Shown in pieces: positions 1 to 9,489 of a stretch of 64,000 nucleotides of DNA. The stretch's first letter is position 1. Each line of letters opens with the position of its first letter. Origin of the DNA: Mycobacterium stomatepiae (GTDB taxonomy: Bacteria; Actinomycetota; Actinomycetes; Mycobacteriales; Mycobacteriaceae); the NCBI RefSeq assembly GCF_010731715.1, contig NZ_AP022587.1, forward strand, positions 2,914,001 to 2,978,000, written 5' to 3'. The translations under genes were made by a program, and so were the position numbers. The notes under the pieces were generated by a model. That model searched no databases and was not told where the DNA came from. It worked only from the letters and a program-made list of their open reading frames with translations.

Positions 1-1
1 A

Positions 2-109
2 CACGCGACCGTGATCCCGGCGCACTACCCCGGCCACGGGGGCGCGTCGATCCGCGCCGTCGCCGATCAATTCGAGGTCGACGAATGGCTGGACATCGAA
101 CCGCTATGA
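2..109 (+). CDS. C-terminal end of an upstream protein, possibly metallo-beta-lactamase fold (partial)
   Basis: Only the last 35 codons are in the window; the frame is open from the left edge to a TGA at 107-109. The visible tail contains IPAHYPGHGGAS, whose H-x-PGHG pattern resembles the late histidine motif of metallo-beta-lactamase-fold hydrolases. That is a weak assignment from a short fragment. The stop codon overlaps the ATG of the next gene (ATGA), so the two are probably translationally coupled and in one operon. Confidence 0.45.
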   Translation, partial: HATVIPAHYPGHGGASIRAVADQFEVDEWLDIEPL

Positions 110-1137
110 CTTATCGGATGGTGCAATGGTCGACCGGCAACATCGGCAAGCGAGCCTTGGGCGCCCTGATCGACCGCCGCGATTTCGACGTCGTCGGCGT
201 CCACGCCTTCGGGTCGGACAAAGTGGGTTGTGACGCAGGACTTCTCGCCGAGCGTCCCCCGATCGGTGTAACCGCGACCGACGATGTCGACGCAGTGATC
301 GCGCTGGCACCGGATTGCGTGAGCTACATGCCGCGCGCCATCGACTTCGAACTGGTGGCCCGGCTCCTGCGCAGCGGCATCAACGTGGTGACCACGGGAG
401 ACTTCCTGACCGGTTCCCATCACCCGGCGGAACACGCGGCACTCGAGGCCGCGGCGCACCATGGCGGTGCGACCTTCCTAGGAACGGGATTCGAGCCGGG
501 TTTCATCAATGTCGTCGCCGGCTTCCTCACCGGCGCGTGCCGAAAAGTACACAGCGTCAAGCTTGTTGAGACGTTGGACTGCACCACCTATCCCGTCCAA
601 GACGTATGGAAGGTGCTCGGATTCGGCAAGTCCCCGCGGGAACGGGTGAAATCGATTGACCCGCAGATCCAAAAGTATGGCCTCGGATACTTCGAGACGC
701 TCGACATGATCGCAGGCATGCTCGGCGTCGAGCTGGACTCGACGGACGCATTCGTCGAGAACGCGATTCTGACCCGAGATGTGCACCTGGGCTGGACGGA
801 CTACGCCGCCGGCACGACCGGAGGTCAGCGCCGCAGCTACCGCGGGCACCGCAACGGCCGTCCGGTGATCGAGCTGGCGATCTGTTGGACGATGAGCAGC
901 GACGCGCTCGATCCGCAATGGGAAGACCCCGAGGGTTTCAGCGTGGTGATCGACGGCGAACCGTACGTCGACGCGACGATCCGATTCGGCCATCCGGGTC
1001 AGGACGCCATGACCGTCCTGATGGACAGCACCGCCATCGCGGCGGTCAACGCCATACCCTTCCTCTGCGAGGCGCCGCCGGGCGTCATCACCCCGATCGA
1101 TCTGCCGATCATCGGATCTCAGGGCGCATTGGTCTAG
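106..1137 (+). CDS. DapB-fold NAD(P)H-dependent oxidoreductase (dihydrodipicolinate reductase-like)
   Basis: The 343-residue protein starts MTYRMVQWSTGNIGKRAL. This has the Rossmann glycine pattern of the dihydrodipicolinate-reductase-like / amine dehydrogenase family that is common in mycobacteria. The ATG at 106 is preferred over an upstream in-frame start at 85 because it gives an ATGA overlap with the preceding stop and puts the cofactor loop right at the N-terminus. The family uses NAD(P)H in the cytosol; the substrate cannot be read from sequence. The 3' end overlaps the convergent kinase gene by 29 bp. Confidence 0.75.
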   Translation: MTYRMVQWSTGNIGKRALGALIDRRDFDVVGVHAFGSDKVGCDAGLLAERPPIGVTATDDVDAVIALAPDCVSYMPRAIDFELVARLLRSGINVVTTGDFLTGSHHPAEHAALEAAAHHGGATFLGTGFEPGFINVVAGFLTGACRKVHSVKLVETLDCTTYPVQDVWKVLGFGKSPRERVKSIDPQIQKYGLGYFETLDMIAGMLGVELDSTDAFVENAILTRDVHLGWTDYAAGTTGGQRRSYRGHRNGRPVIELAICWTMSSDALDPQWEDPEGFSVVIDGEPYVDATIRFGHPGQDAMTVLMDSTAIAAVNAIPFLCEAPPGVITPIDLPIIGSQGALV

Positions 1138-2632
1138 GGGTCTGGTCGACCATGTCCGAGAACGTCTCTGCCGCAGTTCGTTTGCGAATGTCGCGCAGCG
1201 CGTAGTAGAGCTCCTGAAAGCCCGCGAACTTTTCGTCGTAATACTCACGATGGGCAATTTGCGGCTCGAAAATGCGGTCGAACCGGACAAGCCGTCGCAC
1301 GGCGTCACTCATGCAGCGAACCGTTTGGGTGCCCACACCCGCCAGCAGGGCTGCACCGAGAACCGCGGCGTTCGCCACCGCACTGCGCCGAAGCGGAAAG
1401 CCGAGAACATCGGCGCGGATCTGACACCAGGTATCTGATCGAGAACCGCCACCGCTTATATTTGCCTGCGATACATCAAGATTCGCCGACCGCTGCAACG
1501 CTTGGAAAGCCCACCGCGCCGAGAAGGCCACCCCTTCCATCACGCTGCGCGCCATCTCGGCGGCTCCTGCCTGGGAACCGATGCCCGCGAACGCGCCCTT
1601 CGAGCCGGCATCCCAGATCGGCGCACGCTCACCCTCCAAGTGCGGCAGAAACAACGGCACGGACGGTCCCGGCTTAGTTCCTGCCGCCAGCACCGACAAC
1701 TGAGCGGGCGTCCTGCCGAGTAACTCCGAAACCCATTGCAGTGCGGCCCCTCCGGATTGGGTAGGCGCTGCGTGGAGTACGACGTTGTCATACGAGGGGA
1801 ACACGACCACGCCTCGCGTGGGGTTGACGGTCGGCAAGATGATACCCAAGATCTCGCTCGTGCCGCTTTGATACATCGCGTCACCGTCGCGCAGCACGCC
1901 GGAACCATACATACCGGCCCACGCGTCCATAGCACCTACAACTACCGGCGTTCCGGCACAAGGCATCCCTTCGCGCACCCGTCCTGCCACATGATGAAAG
2001 CCTCGCAACGACGGCAGCAACTCCTGCGCTCGCGGCGCCAGGTCGAGCAACTGGTTTACGTAGCCTTGCCTGCCGGCCAGGCGGACCGCTGAGATCGTGT
2101 CGGAGAACACCGCCCCGGTCAGCCGCATTACGCAATAGTCCTTCGGCAGCAGGACATGTCGAGTCTTCGCGTAGACCTCGGGGTACATGCGCGCGACATA
2201 CGCCAACCGAGCCAACGCGTGACTCGCGTCGATCGGAGCCGGCGTACCGAACCATGCTTGTTGCTGCTCGGCGTCGACTTGCGCCGCGAGCACCGCAGCG
2301 TCGGATGCGCAGCGGGTGTCTTGCCACGTGATAGCGGGCATCAGAGTCTCGCCCTCTGGTCCGACGAATACATGCGTGTTCACTTGCGATGTGATGCCGA
2401 TTCCGACGAGTCCGGAAAGGTCTTGCTCGAACTCAAATTCCGTCAGCGCGGTCAGCACCCCGTCAATCCAAGCGGCTGGATCCTGCTCCACGTGGCCCGC
2501 CGAGGGTCGCGACAACGCCAGTGGGTATGTGCAATCAGCCAGCCGGTTGCCGTCGGTATCGATCAGTATCGCCTTGACAGCACTCGTACCGACGTCAAGG
2601 CCGACCAAACAGCTGTGTGCCACAATTGGCAC
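1109..2632 (-). CDS. FGGY-family carbohydrate kinase (xylulokinase-like)
   Basis: The 507-residue protein has the FGGY kinase layout. An N-terminal phosphate-binding loop (GLDVGTSAVKAI) is followed by an early substrate-loop region (ITWQDTR), and a C-terminal ATPase half carries GGGSRSDTWCQI and NAAVLGAALLAG. Length is normal for xylulokinase and related sugar kinases, which phosphorylate a ketose or polyol with ATP. The exact sugar is not determinable; a xylB-like gene also lies near spc in M. tuberculosis (from memory). The likely start is GTG at 2632. It sits inside a perfect inverted repeat, GTGCCA-4 nt-TGGCAC (2617-2632), that could be an operator. The AraC regulator lies 91 bp upstream on the same strand and is the obvious candidate regulator. 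Confidence 0.82.
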   Translation of the reverse strand: MPIVAHSCLVGLDVGTSAVKAILIDTDGNRLADCTYPLALSRPSAGHVEQDPAAWIDGVLTALTEFEFEQDLSGLVGIGITSQVNTHVFVGPEGETLMPAITWQDTRCASDAAVLAAQVDAEQQQAWFGTPAPIDASHALARLAYVARMYPEVYAKTRHVLLPKDYCVMRLTGAVFSDTISAVRLAGRQGYVNQLLDLAPRAQELLPSLRGFHHVAGRVREGMPCAGTPVVVGAMDAWAGMYGSGVLRDGDAMYQSGTSEILGIILPTVNPTRGVVVFPSYDNVVLHAAPTQSGGAALQWVSELLGRTPAQLSVLAAGTKPGPSVPLFLPHLEGERAPIWDAGSKGAFAGIGSQAGAAEMARSVMEGVAFSARWAFQALQRSANLDVSQANISGGGSRSDTWCQIRADVLGFPLRRSAVANAAVLGAALLAGVGTQTVRCMSDAVRRLVRFDRIFEPQIAHREYYDEKFAGFQELYYALRDIRKRTAAETFSDMVDQTPRPMRPEIR

Positions 2633-2723
2633 TCTGCCAGAGGTTCACAGCCGCTCTTCTCACAACGTCGGCATTGGCCAAGACGTCACGCTGAGTTCCC
2701 GGCCGGGAAGCACGCTGTGCGTG

Positions 2724-3587
2724 CTACCAGCTCTGACGGAGTCGGCTCCCCCGCCAGTCGCGCGGCGTCATGCCGTGTTCCCGGCTGAACAACCGGGTGA
2801 AGTAGCCGGGATCGAAAACCCCGACCCGTCGCGCGATCTCGGCGATCGGGAGATCTGTTTCCTCCAGCAAGGTGCGCGCTTCGGCCATTCGGCGTTCGAT
2901 GATCCACTCCTGCACTGTGCGTCCGGTGCGGCGGCGTACGACGGTGGTCAAGTGCCCCGGCGTCAAGCCGACCTCACCGGCGACGTCGCGCAGCGACAGC
3001 GGTTCACCGTGTCGTCGGTCGATCACCGCGAACACGTCGGCCAGCAGCGGTTCACCGCTGCGCCGCAGGCCAGCCACCACGTCGCGGGCTAGGCGCACGA
3101 GCTCGATCAGCAGCAGCGTCAGGTGCGCCAGGGCTGCCTGCCGATGGCCCTCCTGCCGGGTGGTGAGTTCGGTTTCGATCGATTGGATCGCGTTGTCCCA
3201 CATGGGCCGTCGGTCCTCGGGTATCTCCAGCCGCAACACCCCACCGGAATATCCGTGCAGGAACGGAAAGAGCAGCGGGCGGCACCGCCAGGCCGGCCAT
3301 GGCGAGCGTGCATCCTCGCCGAGCGCGGCGGGATCGAAGAACACCGCGACACCGGCATCCAGATCTACCAGCTGCCCGGGATCCAGCACCTCGCCCGCGG
3401 CAGCCACATACACCAGGCCGGCAGCGGGGAGATACCACAGCGCCGGGAAGTCGTGAATGTGGCGGCCCCGCTCGCCAAGCTCGCCCATCTGACGATGCAG
3501 CGACACTGGAGACATGTCCGGTTCGTTCCGATATTGGTAGATCGGCACACCGCCGCGGTGGCCGGCCAGTCGGGGCGCCTGCCTCAT
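2724..3587 (-). CDS. AraC-family transcriptional regulator
   Basis: The 287-residue protein has an N-terminal cupin-like sensor region (HDFPALWYLPAAGLVYV, with the HIHDFPALW metal/effector-site pattern). A C-terminal double helix-turn-helix follows (LSLRDVAGEVGLTPGHLTTVVRRRTGRT and the signature around GVFDPGYFTRLFSREHGMTP), typical of AraC/XylS proteins. I chose the ATG at 3587 rather than the longer open frame to 3680. The longer frame would run across the divergent promoter and the neighbouring start, and the shorter one has a TATATT hexamer exactly 7 nt upstream. It probably regulates the co-oriented sugar kinase and perhaps the divergent methyltransferase. Confidence 0.85.
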   Translation of the reverse strand: MRQAPRLAGHRGGVPIYQYRNEPDMSPVSLHRQMGELGERGRHIHDFPALWYLPAAGLVYVAAAGEVLDPGQLVDLDAGVAVFFDPAALGEDARSPWPAWRCRPLLFPFLHGYSGGVLRLEIPEDRRPMWDNAIQSIETELTTRQEGHRQAALAHLTLLLIELVRLARDVVAGLRRSGEPLLADVFAVIDRRHGEPLSLRDVAGEVGLTPGHLTTVVRRRTGRTVQEWIIERRMAEARTLLEETDLPIAEIARRVGVFDPGYFTRLFSREHGMTPRDWRGSRLRQSW

Positions 3588-3594
3588 ACTGCAG

Positions 3595-3600
3595 AATATA
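3595..3600 (-). promoter_or_regulatory. -10 element of the AraC gene (leaderless)
   Basis: TATATT on the minus strand lies 7 nt before the ATG at 3587. This spacing puts the transcription start at or next to the A of the ATG, the usual geometry of leaderless mycobacterial mRNAs. No Shine-Dalgarno sequence is visible. On the other strand, TTGACG at 3610-3615 with a 17-bp spacer to a poor -10 at 3633 may serve the methyltransferase at 3653. Confidence 0.5.
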
Positions 3601-3652
3601 GTCCAACTTTTGACGAGGATTACCCAATTCTTTACGGGGCCACCGGCCCACA

Positions 3653-4318
3653 ATGAGTGATATGACAAAACATCATCCACATGACTACCTTCCCGCGACC
3701 GGTCATGCCGCCTTTCTGCCGGCGTACGACTTGATCGCCCGGCTGATGGGCCTCGGCAGCGTCTATCGAAAGCTGGTCAGCCAGGCGGATATCTCCGACG
3801 GTCAGCGTGTATTGGAAATAGGCTGTGGTACAGGAAATCTCGCGATCCACGTCAAGCGGACCCACCCTTGCGCGGACGTAACCGGCTGTGACCCGGACCC
3901 GCGAATCTTGGCGGTCGCAAAACGAAAGGCCAACCGGTTGACCGGGATTCGCTTCGATCAAGGCTATGCCGAACGGCTGCCCTACGCCGACGGCGAATTC
4001 GACCGGGTTCTGTCATCGATGATGCTGCATCACGTCAACGACGACGCAAAGCCGCGCGCCGCGGCGGAAATATTTCGTGTGTTGCGTCCCGGTGGGAGAC
4101 TGCACCTGGTCGACATCAGCGGCGACACGACCAGCGGTGGCTTGTCGGCACGGCTCATCCGGCACAACCATCACGCGGCCGGCAACCTAGGGGACGCGGT
4201 GCCCAAGCTGCTGCGCGCGGCGGGGTTCGACTGCATCGAACTCGCCACCAAGCCGCAACGGATCGTCGGTCAACTCAGCTTCTATCAGGCCACCCGGCCC
4301 GACTATGCGCAAGATTGA
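3653..4318 (+). CDS. Class I SAM-dependent methyltransferase (UbiE/COQ5 type)
   Basis: The 221-residue protein carries the Rossmann-fold methyltransferase motifs in order. Motif I is VLEIGCGTGNLA (about residues 50-61), followed by the acidic end of beta-2 (TGCDPDPRIL), motif II/III (FDRVLSSMMLHHV) and post-motif LRPGGRLHLVDISG. This is a small-molecule methyltransferase of the Methyltransf_11/25 type. The substrate is unknown. It is divergent from the AraC regulator with a 65-bp intergenic region, so co-regulation is possible. Confidence 0.8.
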   Translation: MSDMTKHHPHDYLPATGHAAFLPAYDLIARLMGLGSVYRKLVSQADISDGQRVLEIGCGTGNLAIHVKRTHPCADVTGCDPDPRILAVAKRKANRLTGIRFDQGYAERLPYADGEFDRVLSSMMLHHVNDDAKPRAAAEIFRVLRPGGRLHLVDISGDTTSGGLSARLIRHNHHAAGNLGDAVPKLLRAAGFDCIELATKPQRIVGQLSFYQATRPDYAQD

Positions 4319-4321
4319 CCG

Positions 4322-4692
4322 ATGATCGAGATCGGGTACGAACGGGACAGAATCGCCTAGGTCACGCTCAACCGACCACAGCTGAAGAACGCCGTCACCC
4401 CGGATATGCACTAGGAGCCCTGCCGCTTCCGGGACAACGACGACGCGGATGTCGCGATATTGACCGGTGTCGGTGACGCCTTCTGTGCGGGCGCGGACCT
4501 GGCGAGACCGTCGCCGCCGTCAACGGGTGGGCGCTGACCGGTGGCCCCGAACTCACGCCGGCCTGCAATGTCCGCGTCGCCTCCGAACGCGCGATGTTCG
4601 GATCCTTCCAGGCACGACGCGGATTCCATCATGGCGATGGCGGCATCAGGTGGTTGGTCAACACATATGGCGTCGGCGTTGCGTTCGCCATC
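4322..4692 (+). pseudogene. Decayed enoyl-CoA hydratase/isomerase (crotonase) remnant
   Basis: Reading from the ATG at 4322 gives MIEIGYERDRIA-stop-VTLNRPQLKNAVTPDMH-stop, and then DVAILTGVGDAFCAGADLAR. In another frame follows ETVAAVNGWALTGGPELTPACNVRVASERAMFGS (written across the junction). These are recognisable crotonase segments: VTLNRP, the oxyanion-hole GxGxxFCAGADL, and NGxAxGGGxEL, here with GGP. At least two in-frame stops, a frameshift with internal deletion near 4500 and loss of the C-terminal half show a dead gene. No intact crotonase lies nearby. Confidence 0.8.
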
Positions 4693-4755
4693 CGTCAAGG
4701 TTGCCCCGAATCGCGAGAAGCGTACAGCGGGAAAGCTTGTTATATCGGCTAAGCA

Positions 4756-4784
4756 TTAACGAAGGTAAGCTAAATACATACGAT
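4756..4784 (+). promoter_or_regulatory. Candidate SigA-like promoter for the tandem methyltransferases
   Basis: TTAACG (4756-4761), a 17-bp spacer and TACGAT (4779-4784) make a reasonable -35/-10 pair. They lie 14 nt before the ATG at 4799, with a strong AGAAGGGG ribosome-binding site at about 4786. The local sequence is much more AT-rich than its surroundings. It would drive the first two coupled methyltransferase genes. Confidence 0.45.
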
Positions 4785-4798
4785 AGAAGGGGCACCCA

Positions 4799-5749
4799 AT
4801 GACTTCCACCAGATACGAGGGCGATACCTGGGACCTGGCGTCCAGCGTCGGGGTAACGGCCACGATGGTCGCGGCCGCACGGGCGATCGCGACCCGGGCC
4901 GAGCGCCCACTGATCAACGACCCGTTCGCCGAACCGCTGGTCAAGGCCGTCGGTGTCGACCTACTCTCCCGGCTGGCCACCGGCGAACTCGACCCCGCCG
5001 AGCTGAACGACGTGCACGACGGGGCCACCGGATCGGCCGGGGCGATGTCGCGCATGGCCGACAACATGGCCGTGCGCACCAAGTTCTTCGACGAGTTCTT
5101 CACCGACGCCACGACGGCGGGTATCAAGCAGGTTGTGATCCTGGCGTCGGGGCTCGATTCCCGTGCCTACCGGTTGGCGTGGCCCGCCGGCACCGTCGTC
5201 TACGAGGTCGACCAGCCGCAGGTGATCGAATTCAAAACCAGGGCCCTGGCCAACCTGGGAGCCGCGCCGACCGCCGACCGGCGGGTGGTGGCCATCGATC
5301 TGCGTGACGACTGGCCCACCGCGCTGCGCACCGCCGGCTTCGACCCGGCACAGCCCGCGGCGTGGAGCGCCGAGGGCCTGCTCGGCTACCTGCCGCCGGA
5401 CGCCCAGGATCGGCTGCTGGACACCATCACCGCACTGAGCGCGCCGGGCAGCCGGGTGGCCATCGAGAGCGCGCCGAACCCCGAGCCGGGTGAACAGGAC
5501 AAGCTGCGGGAGCGTATGCAGACCATCGCCGAGCGCTGGCGCGCCCACGGCTTCGATCTCGACATGGCCGGCCTGGTCTACCTCGGCGACCGCAACGAAG
5601 CGGTCGGATACCTCGCCGACCGCGGCTGGAACCTGGCCGGCAAGAGCATTCAGGAGTTGTTGGCGGACAACGGCTTTGCCCCGCTCAAGGACGACGACAT
5701 GCGGATGGGTGAAATGCTCTACACCAGCGGAACCCTGGAGAAGAAATGA
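4799..5749 (+). CDS. TIGR00027-family SAM-dependent methyltransferase, copy 1
   Basis: The 316-residue protein belongs to the leucine-carboxyl-methyltransferase-like family (PF04072/TIGR00027), strongly expanded in mycobacteria. Family hallmarks visible are [46 protein letters not shown] (SAM-binding), [12 protein letters not shown] and the [12 protein letters not shown] block. Substrates of this family are mostly unknown. The start is fixed by a strong ribosome-binding site 6 nt upstream. Its stop overlaps the ATG of copy 2 (ATGA), so the two are translationally coupled. Confidence 0.88.
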   Translation: MTSTRYEGDTWDLASSVGVTATMVAAARAIATRAERPLINDPFAEPLVKAVGVDLLSRLATGELDPAELNDVHDGATGSAGAMSRMADNMAVRTKFFDEFFTDATTAGIKQVVILASGLDSRAYRLAWPAGTVVYEVDQPQVIEFKTRALANLGAAPTADRRVVAIDLRDDWPTALRTAGFDPAQPAAWSAEGLLGYLPPDAQDRLLDTITALSAPGSRVAIESAPNPEPGEQDKLRERMQTIAERWRAHGFDLDMAGLVYLGDRNEAVGYLADRGWNLAGKSIQELLADNGFAPLKDDDMRMGEMLYTSGTLEKK

Positions 5750-6660
5750 CAGCCGAGACGGGGCGCACCGACGGCGACAGCTGGGACCTTGCCAACAGCG
5801 TGGGAGCGACGGCCACGATGGTCGCCGCCTCCCGCGCCGTGGCGTCGCAGGGACCCGACGCGCTCCTTGACGATCCCTACGCCGATCCGCTGGTGCGGGC
5901 CGTGGGGCTGGATGTGTTCGTCCGTGTCATCGACGGGGAGATCAATTTCGAGGACGACGCGCTGCTCAACCGTCAGGCGCGGATTCATCAGATGACGGTG
6001 AGGACCAGGTTTTTCGACGACTTCTTCACCGCCGCAACCGAAGACGGTGTGCGACAGGCGGTGATCCTGGCGTCCGGCCTGGACACCAGGGCCTATCGTT
6101 TGCCATGGCCGGCGGGCACCGTGGTGTACGAGATCGACCAGCCGCAAGTCATCGCGTTCAAAACCGACACGCTGGCCGGCCTTGGCGCCGCTCCGAGCGC
6201 CGAGCGGCGCACGGTCGCGATCGACCTGCGCGACGACTGGCCCGCGGACCTGCGGGCGGCCGGCTTCGACGCCACCCAGCCGACCGCGTGGAGTGCGGAA
6301 GGCCTGCTGCCGTACCTGCCGCCGGAAGCTCAAGACCGGCTGTTCGACCACATCACCGCTCTGAGCGCGCCGGGCAGCCGCCTTGCCACCGAGCATGTGC
6401 CCGATCCCAACGCGTTCACCGACGAGCGCTTGCAGCAGATCAGCGACCGGTGGCGCAGCTTCGGGTTCAACCTCAACGCGGCCGATCTGTTCTACCCGGG
6501 TGAACGCAGTGTCGTGGTGGAGTATCTGACCACGCATGGCTGGCAGGTCACGGCGCATTCCGCCAAGGAGCTGTATGCCCGCAACGGGTTTGAGTTCCCG
6601 TCGGACGAGATGACGGCCGTCTTCGGTGACATGAGCTATGTCGCCGCGACTCTGAAATAG
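5746..6660 (+). CDS. TIGR00027-family SAM-dependent methyltransferase, copy 2
   Basis: The 304-residue paralogue of the preceding gene shows the same motifs: [63 protein letters not shown]. It starts inside the stop codon of copy 1, so it is expressed from the same message. The N-terminal helical region is shorter than in copy 1 (no [10 protein letters not shown] segment), closer to copy 3. Position and family match the pair I recall near sppA in M. tuberculosis (Rv0725c/Rv0726c). Confidence 0.88.
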   Translation: MTAETGRTDGDSWDLANSVGATATMVAASRAVASQGPDALLDDPYADPLVRAVGLDVFVRVIDGEINFEDDALLNRQARIHQMTVRTRFFDDFFTAATEDGVRQAVILASGLDTRAYRLPWPAGTVVYEIDQPQVIAFKTDTLAGLGAAPSAERRTVAIDLRDDWPADLRAAGFDATQPTAWSAEGLLPYLPPEAQDRLFDHITALSAPGSRLATEHVPDPNAFTDERLQQISDRWRSFGFNLNAADLFYPGERSVVVEYLTTHGWQVTAHSAKELYARNGFEFPSDEMTAVFGDMSYVAATLK

Positions 6661-6723
6661 GGCTTGGCTACCGTCGATTGCCCGATTCCCCAGCGCGCCT
6701 TACGGCGCACATCGTCGCCGGGC

Positions 6724-6729
6724 TAAAGT
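6724..6729 (+). promoter_or_regulatory. -10 element of methyltransferase copy 3 (leaderless)
   Basis: TAAAGT ends 7 nt before the ATG at 6737 with no Shine-Dalgarno between them, the geometry of a leaderless transcript. It lies in the 76-bp gap after copy 2 and suggests that copy 3 can be transcribed on its own. Confidence 0.45.
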
Positions 6730-6736
6730 CCTCCCC

Positions 6737-7651
6737 ATGCCTCGCGCACACGACGATAATTGGGATCTGGCGTCCAGCGTTGGCGCGACCGCGACCATGG
6801 TCGCGACCGGGCGCGCCATGGCGACCAAGGATCCGCGCGCTTTGATCAACGATCCGTTCGCCGAACCACTCGTGCGCGCGGTCGGGGTGGATTTCTTCAC
6901 CAAGATGATTGACGGCGAGCTCGACCTGTCGGCCATCGAGAACGCCACCCCGGTCCGCATGCAGTCGATGGTCGACGGAATGGCGGTGCGCACCAGGTAT
7001 TTCGACGACTACTTCTCGGACGCCACCGCCGCCGGTGTACGCCAGGTGGTGATCCTCGCGTCCGGGTTGGACGCGCGCGCCTACCGGTTGCCGTGGCCCG
7101 CCGAGACGGTGGTGTACGAAATCGACCAGCCGCAGGTAATCGATTTCAAGACAAGCACTTTGGCCGACATCGGGGCACAACCCACCGCAACCCGGCACAC
7201 CGTTCCGATCGATCTGCGCCAGGACTGGCCGGCGGCACTACGAGCCGCCGGGTTCGACACCAGCACGCCGACCGCGTGGTTGGCCGAGGGGCTGTTGATC
7301 TACCTGCCACCGGAGGCCCAGGACCGGCTGTTCGACAACATCACCGCACTGTCCGCGCCGGGCAGCACGATCGCCACCGAATTCGTGCCGGGCATAGTCG
7401 ATTTCGACGCCGATCGGGTACGGGAGATGTCGGGCTCGTTCCGGGAGCACGGCGTCGACATCGACATGGCGTCGCTGGTGTACGCCGGGCAGCGCAACCA
7501 CGTCGTCGACTATCTTCACACCTTGGGCTGGAGCGTCGAGGGCGTCACGCGAACCGAATTGTTCGGCCGCAACGGCCTGGAAGTCCCCCCGCCGGAAAAC
7601 GACGACCCGCTCGGCGAGATCATCTTCATCAGCGGCCGGCTGGCCGGCTAG
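6737..7651 (+). CDS. TIGR00027-family SAM-dependent methyltransferase, copy 3
   Basis: The third tandem paralogue (304 residues) has [60 protein letters not shown] and [19 protein letters not shown]. It appears to have its own leaderless promoter. The 3' end overlaps the convergent sppA stop by 4 bp. Confidence 0.88.
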   Translation: MPRAHDDNWDLASSVGATATMVATGRAMATKDPRALINDPFAEPLVRAVGVDFFTKMIDGELDLSAIENATPVRMQSMVDGMAVRTRYFDDYFSDATAAGVRQVVILASGLDARAYRLPWPAETVVYEIDQPQVIDFKTSTLADIGAQPTATRHTVPIDLRQDWPAALRAAGFDTSTPTAWLAEGLLIYLPPEAQDRLFDNITALSAPGSTIATEFVPGIVDFDADRVREMSGSFREHGVDIDMASLVYAGQRNHVVDYLHTLGWSVEGVTRTELFGRNGLEVPPPENDDPLGEIIFISGRLAG

Positions 7652-9450
7652 AAGCGCGACTCCCCCAGCCACAGCACGCTGGCACCGTTGACCGCCTGCT
7701 CGAGGTTCTCCACGATCGCGGCGACCGTACGCCCGAGCAACGCGCCCACCGCGTCCGGCAGCGACGCGGCGGCCGGTTGCGAGGATGCCCGGGGGCGCAC
7801 CAGCTGAAGCAGCGAGGATCCCGGGAAGCCGACGACCCGGACCTCGGCGTCCTCGTCCAGACCGGCCAGGACCTTGGCGCGGCGCACCGCGGTGCGCAGG
7901 CCCCCGAGCTCGTCGACCAGGCCACGCTCGAGGGCGTCGGCGCCGGTCCACACCCGCCCCTGGGCAACGGCGTTGACGGCCTCGGTACTGAGGTTGCGAC
8001 CCTCGGCGACGCGCTGCACGAAGTCGGCGTAGATCAGGTCCGCCTCGGCCTCCCGATCGGCGCGCTGCTGCGCCGTGAAGGGCACATCGGTCGACCACGC
8101 GTCGGCATTGGCGTTGGTGCGCACCGCATCCGAGACGACTCCGAAGCGCTCCTTGAGATCGCGGAACACCAGCTTTCCGGTGATCACACCGATCGAACCG
8201 GTGATCGTGGTCGCGTTGGCCACGATCACGTCGGCGGCCATCGCGGCGTAGTAGCCACCGGACGCGGCCACCGAGCCCATCGATGCCACCACCGGTTTGC
8301 CGCGTTCGCGGGCCCGCGCCACCTCGCGCCAGATGGTCTCCGACGCGGTGACCGAGCCGCCGGGGCTGTCGATCCGCAGCACGATCGCCGACACCGAATC
8401 GTCGCCGGCCGCCTCACGCAGCGCCGCCGCGATCGTGTCACCGCCCACGCTCGAGTTGCCGAACGGCAGGAATTGCGGCCCGCCGCGGCCGTTGACGATC
8501 GGACCCTGCAGCGTGATCACGGCGAAGGTGGGCTTGGGTCGGCGGCCGGGAATCGGTGGCGTCGGTGGCACCAGCCGCGACCGGGACGCGGCAGCATAGC
8601 GGGTCAGGTTGAGCCGCGGCGCCAGCTTCTCGGGATCGGTCTCGGCGTCGTCTTTGTCAGACGAAACACCTTCCACGCCAACTAGTTCCGCGATCCGCGC
8701 GTGAGCTTGATCGCGGAAGCCGATGCGGTCGACTAGGCCGGAGGACACGGCGTCGTCGCGCAGCAGCGGAGCACGGTCGGCCAGCGCGTCGAGCGCGGCG
8801 GAGTCGATCCTGCGAGACTCCGCGATCGCGCGCCACACCTGATCCTGCAGGCTTTCCAGCATCCGGGTTACCGCTTCGCGATGAGCCTCGGTAAAACCCT
8901 CTTCGGTGAAAACGTTTGCCGCCGACTTATATTCGCCCCTGGCGACGAACTCGGCGCCGATTCCCGCCTTGTCCAGCGCGGTGCGCAGGAAGGTCGCGTT
9001 GCTCGCGAATCCGATCAGCCCGACAGTGCCCGAGGGCTGCATCCAGACCTCGCTGAACGCCGACGCCAGGTAGTAGGACAGCGTGCCCGGGTAGGTCTCG
9101 GCCCAGGCCAGCGATGGCTTCACCGCGCTGAACGCAGCGATCGCCTCGCGCAGCTCCTGGACCACCGCCGGCGGTGCGGCCGCGAGCTGCACCCGGGAGA
9201 TCAGGCCGGCGACCCGGGGATCCTCGGTGGCGCGGTGGATCGCGGCGACCGCCTGGCGCAGCGTTATCGGCCGCTGCGCCCCGGTGACGAGCGCCATCGG
9301 GTCGAAGCCCGCCGTCTCAGGCGGCAGCGAGCGCAGATCGAATTCGAGCACGCAGCCATTGGGGACGCCGTGGTGTCGAGCCGTGTCGACACGGCCGGCC
9401 AGGGCGCGCACGTCGTCGATACCAGGCAGAGAGGGCAGGAAGGCGAACAT
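7648..9450 (-). CDS. sppA: Signal peptide peptidase SppA (protease IV, 67K type)
   Basis: The 600-residue protein has the two tandem Clp/crotonase-like halves of 67K-type SppA. The Lys of the Ser-Lys dyad is in the N-terminal half (RGEYKSAAN, about K175). The nucleophile is in the C-terminal half ([11 protein letters not shown], about S397). The [12 protein letters not shown] and [10 protein letters not shown] segments of the family are also present. SppA degrades cleaved signal peptides at the membrane. No convincing N-terminal membrane helix is visible here, so membrane association may be peripheral. In M. tuberculosis sppA directly follows rplO (from memory); here three genes have come between them. 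Confidence 0.92.
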   Translation of the reverse strand: MFAFLPSLPGIDDVRALAGRVDTARHHGVPNGCVLEFDLRSLPPETAGFDPMALVTGAQRPITLRQAVAAIHRATEDPRVAGLISRVQLAAAPPAVVQELREAIAAFSAVKPSLAWAETYPGTLSYYLASAFSEVWMQPSGTVGLIGFASNATFLRTALDKAGIGAEFVARGEYKSAANVFTEEGFTEAHREAVTRMLESLQDQVWRAIAESRRIDSAALDALADRAPLLRDDAVSSGLVDRIGFRDQAHARIAELVGVEGVSSDKDDAETDPEKLAPRLNLTRYAAASRSRLVPPTPPIPGRRPKPTFAVITLQGPIVNGRGGPQFLPFGNSSVGGDTIAAALREAAGDDSVSAIVLRIDSPGGSVTASETIWREVARARERGKPVVASMGSVAASGGYYAAMAADVIVANATTITGSIGVITGKLVFRDLKERFGVVSDAVRTNANADAWSTDVPFTAQQRADREAEADLIYADFVQRVAEGRNLSTEAVNAVAQGRVWTGADALERGLVDELGGLRTAVRRAKVLAGLDEDAEVRVVGFPGSSLLQLVRPRASSQPAAASLPDAVGALLGRTVAAIVENLEQAVNGASVLWLGESRF

Positions 9451-9457
9451 GCTCTGC

Positions 9458-9483
9458 AGCGTACCGATCGGCGCCCGTAGGGT
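9458..9483. promoter_or_regulatory. Back-to-back leaderless promoters for sppA and the LLM gene
   Basis: On the minus strand TACGCT (9458-9463) ends 7 nt before the sppA ATG at 9450. On the plus strand TAGGGT (9478-9483) ends 6 nt before the GTG at 9490. Both fit TAnnnT -10 elements with the transcription start at the start codon. The whole divergent intergenic region is only 39 bp, so the two promoters must interfere or be co-regulated. Confidence 0.5.
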
Positions 9484-9489
9484 GAGTTC

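Noticed and set aside
7093..8685. 530-residue plus-strand open frame
   Set aside because: It is Arg/Gly-rich shadow of methyltransferase 3 and sppA, both of which have clear family motifs in their own frames.
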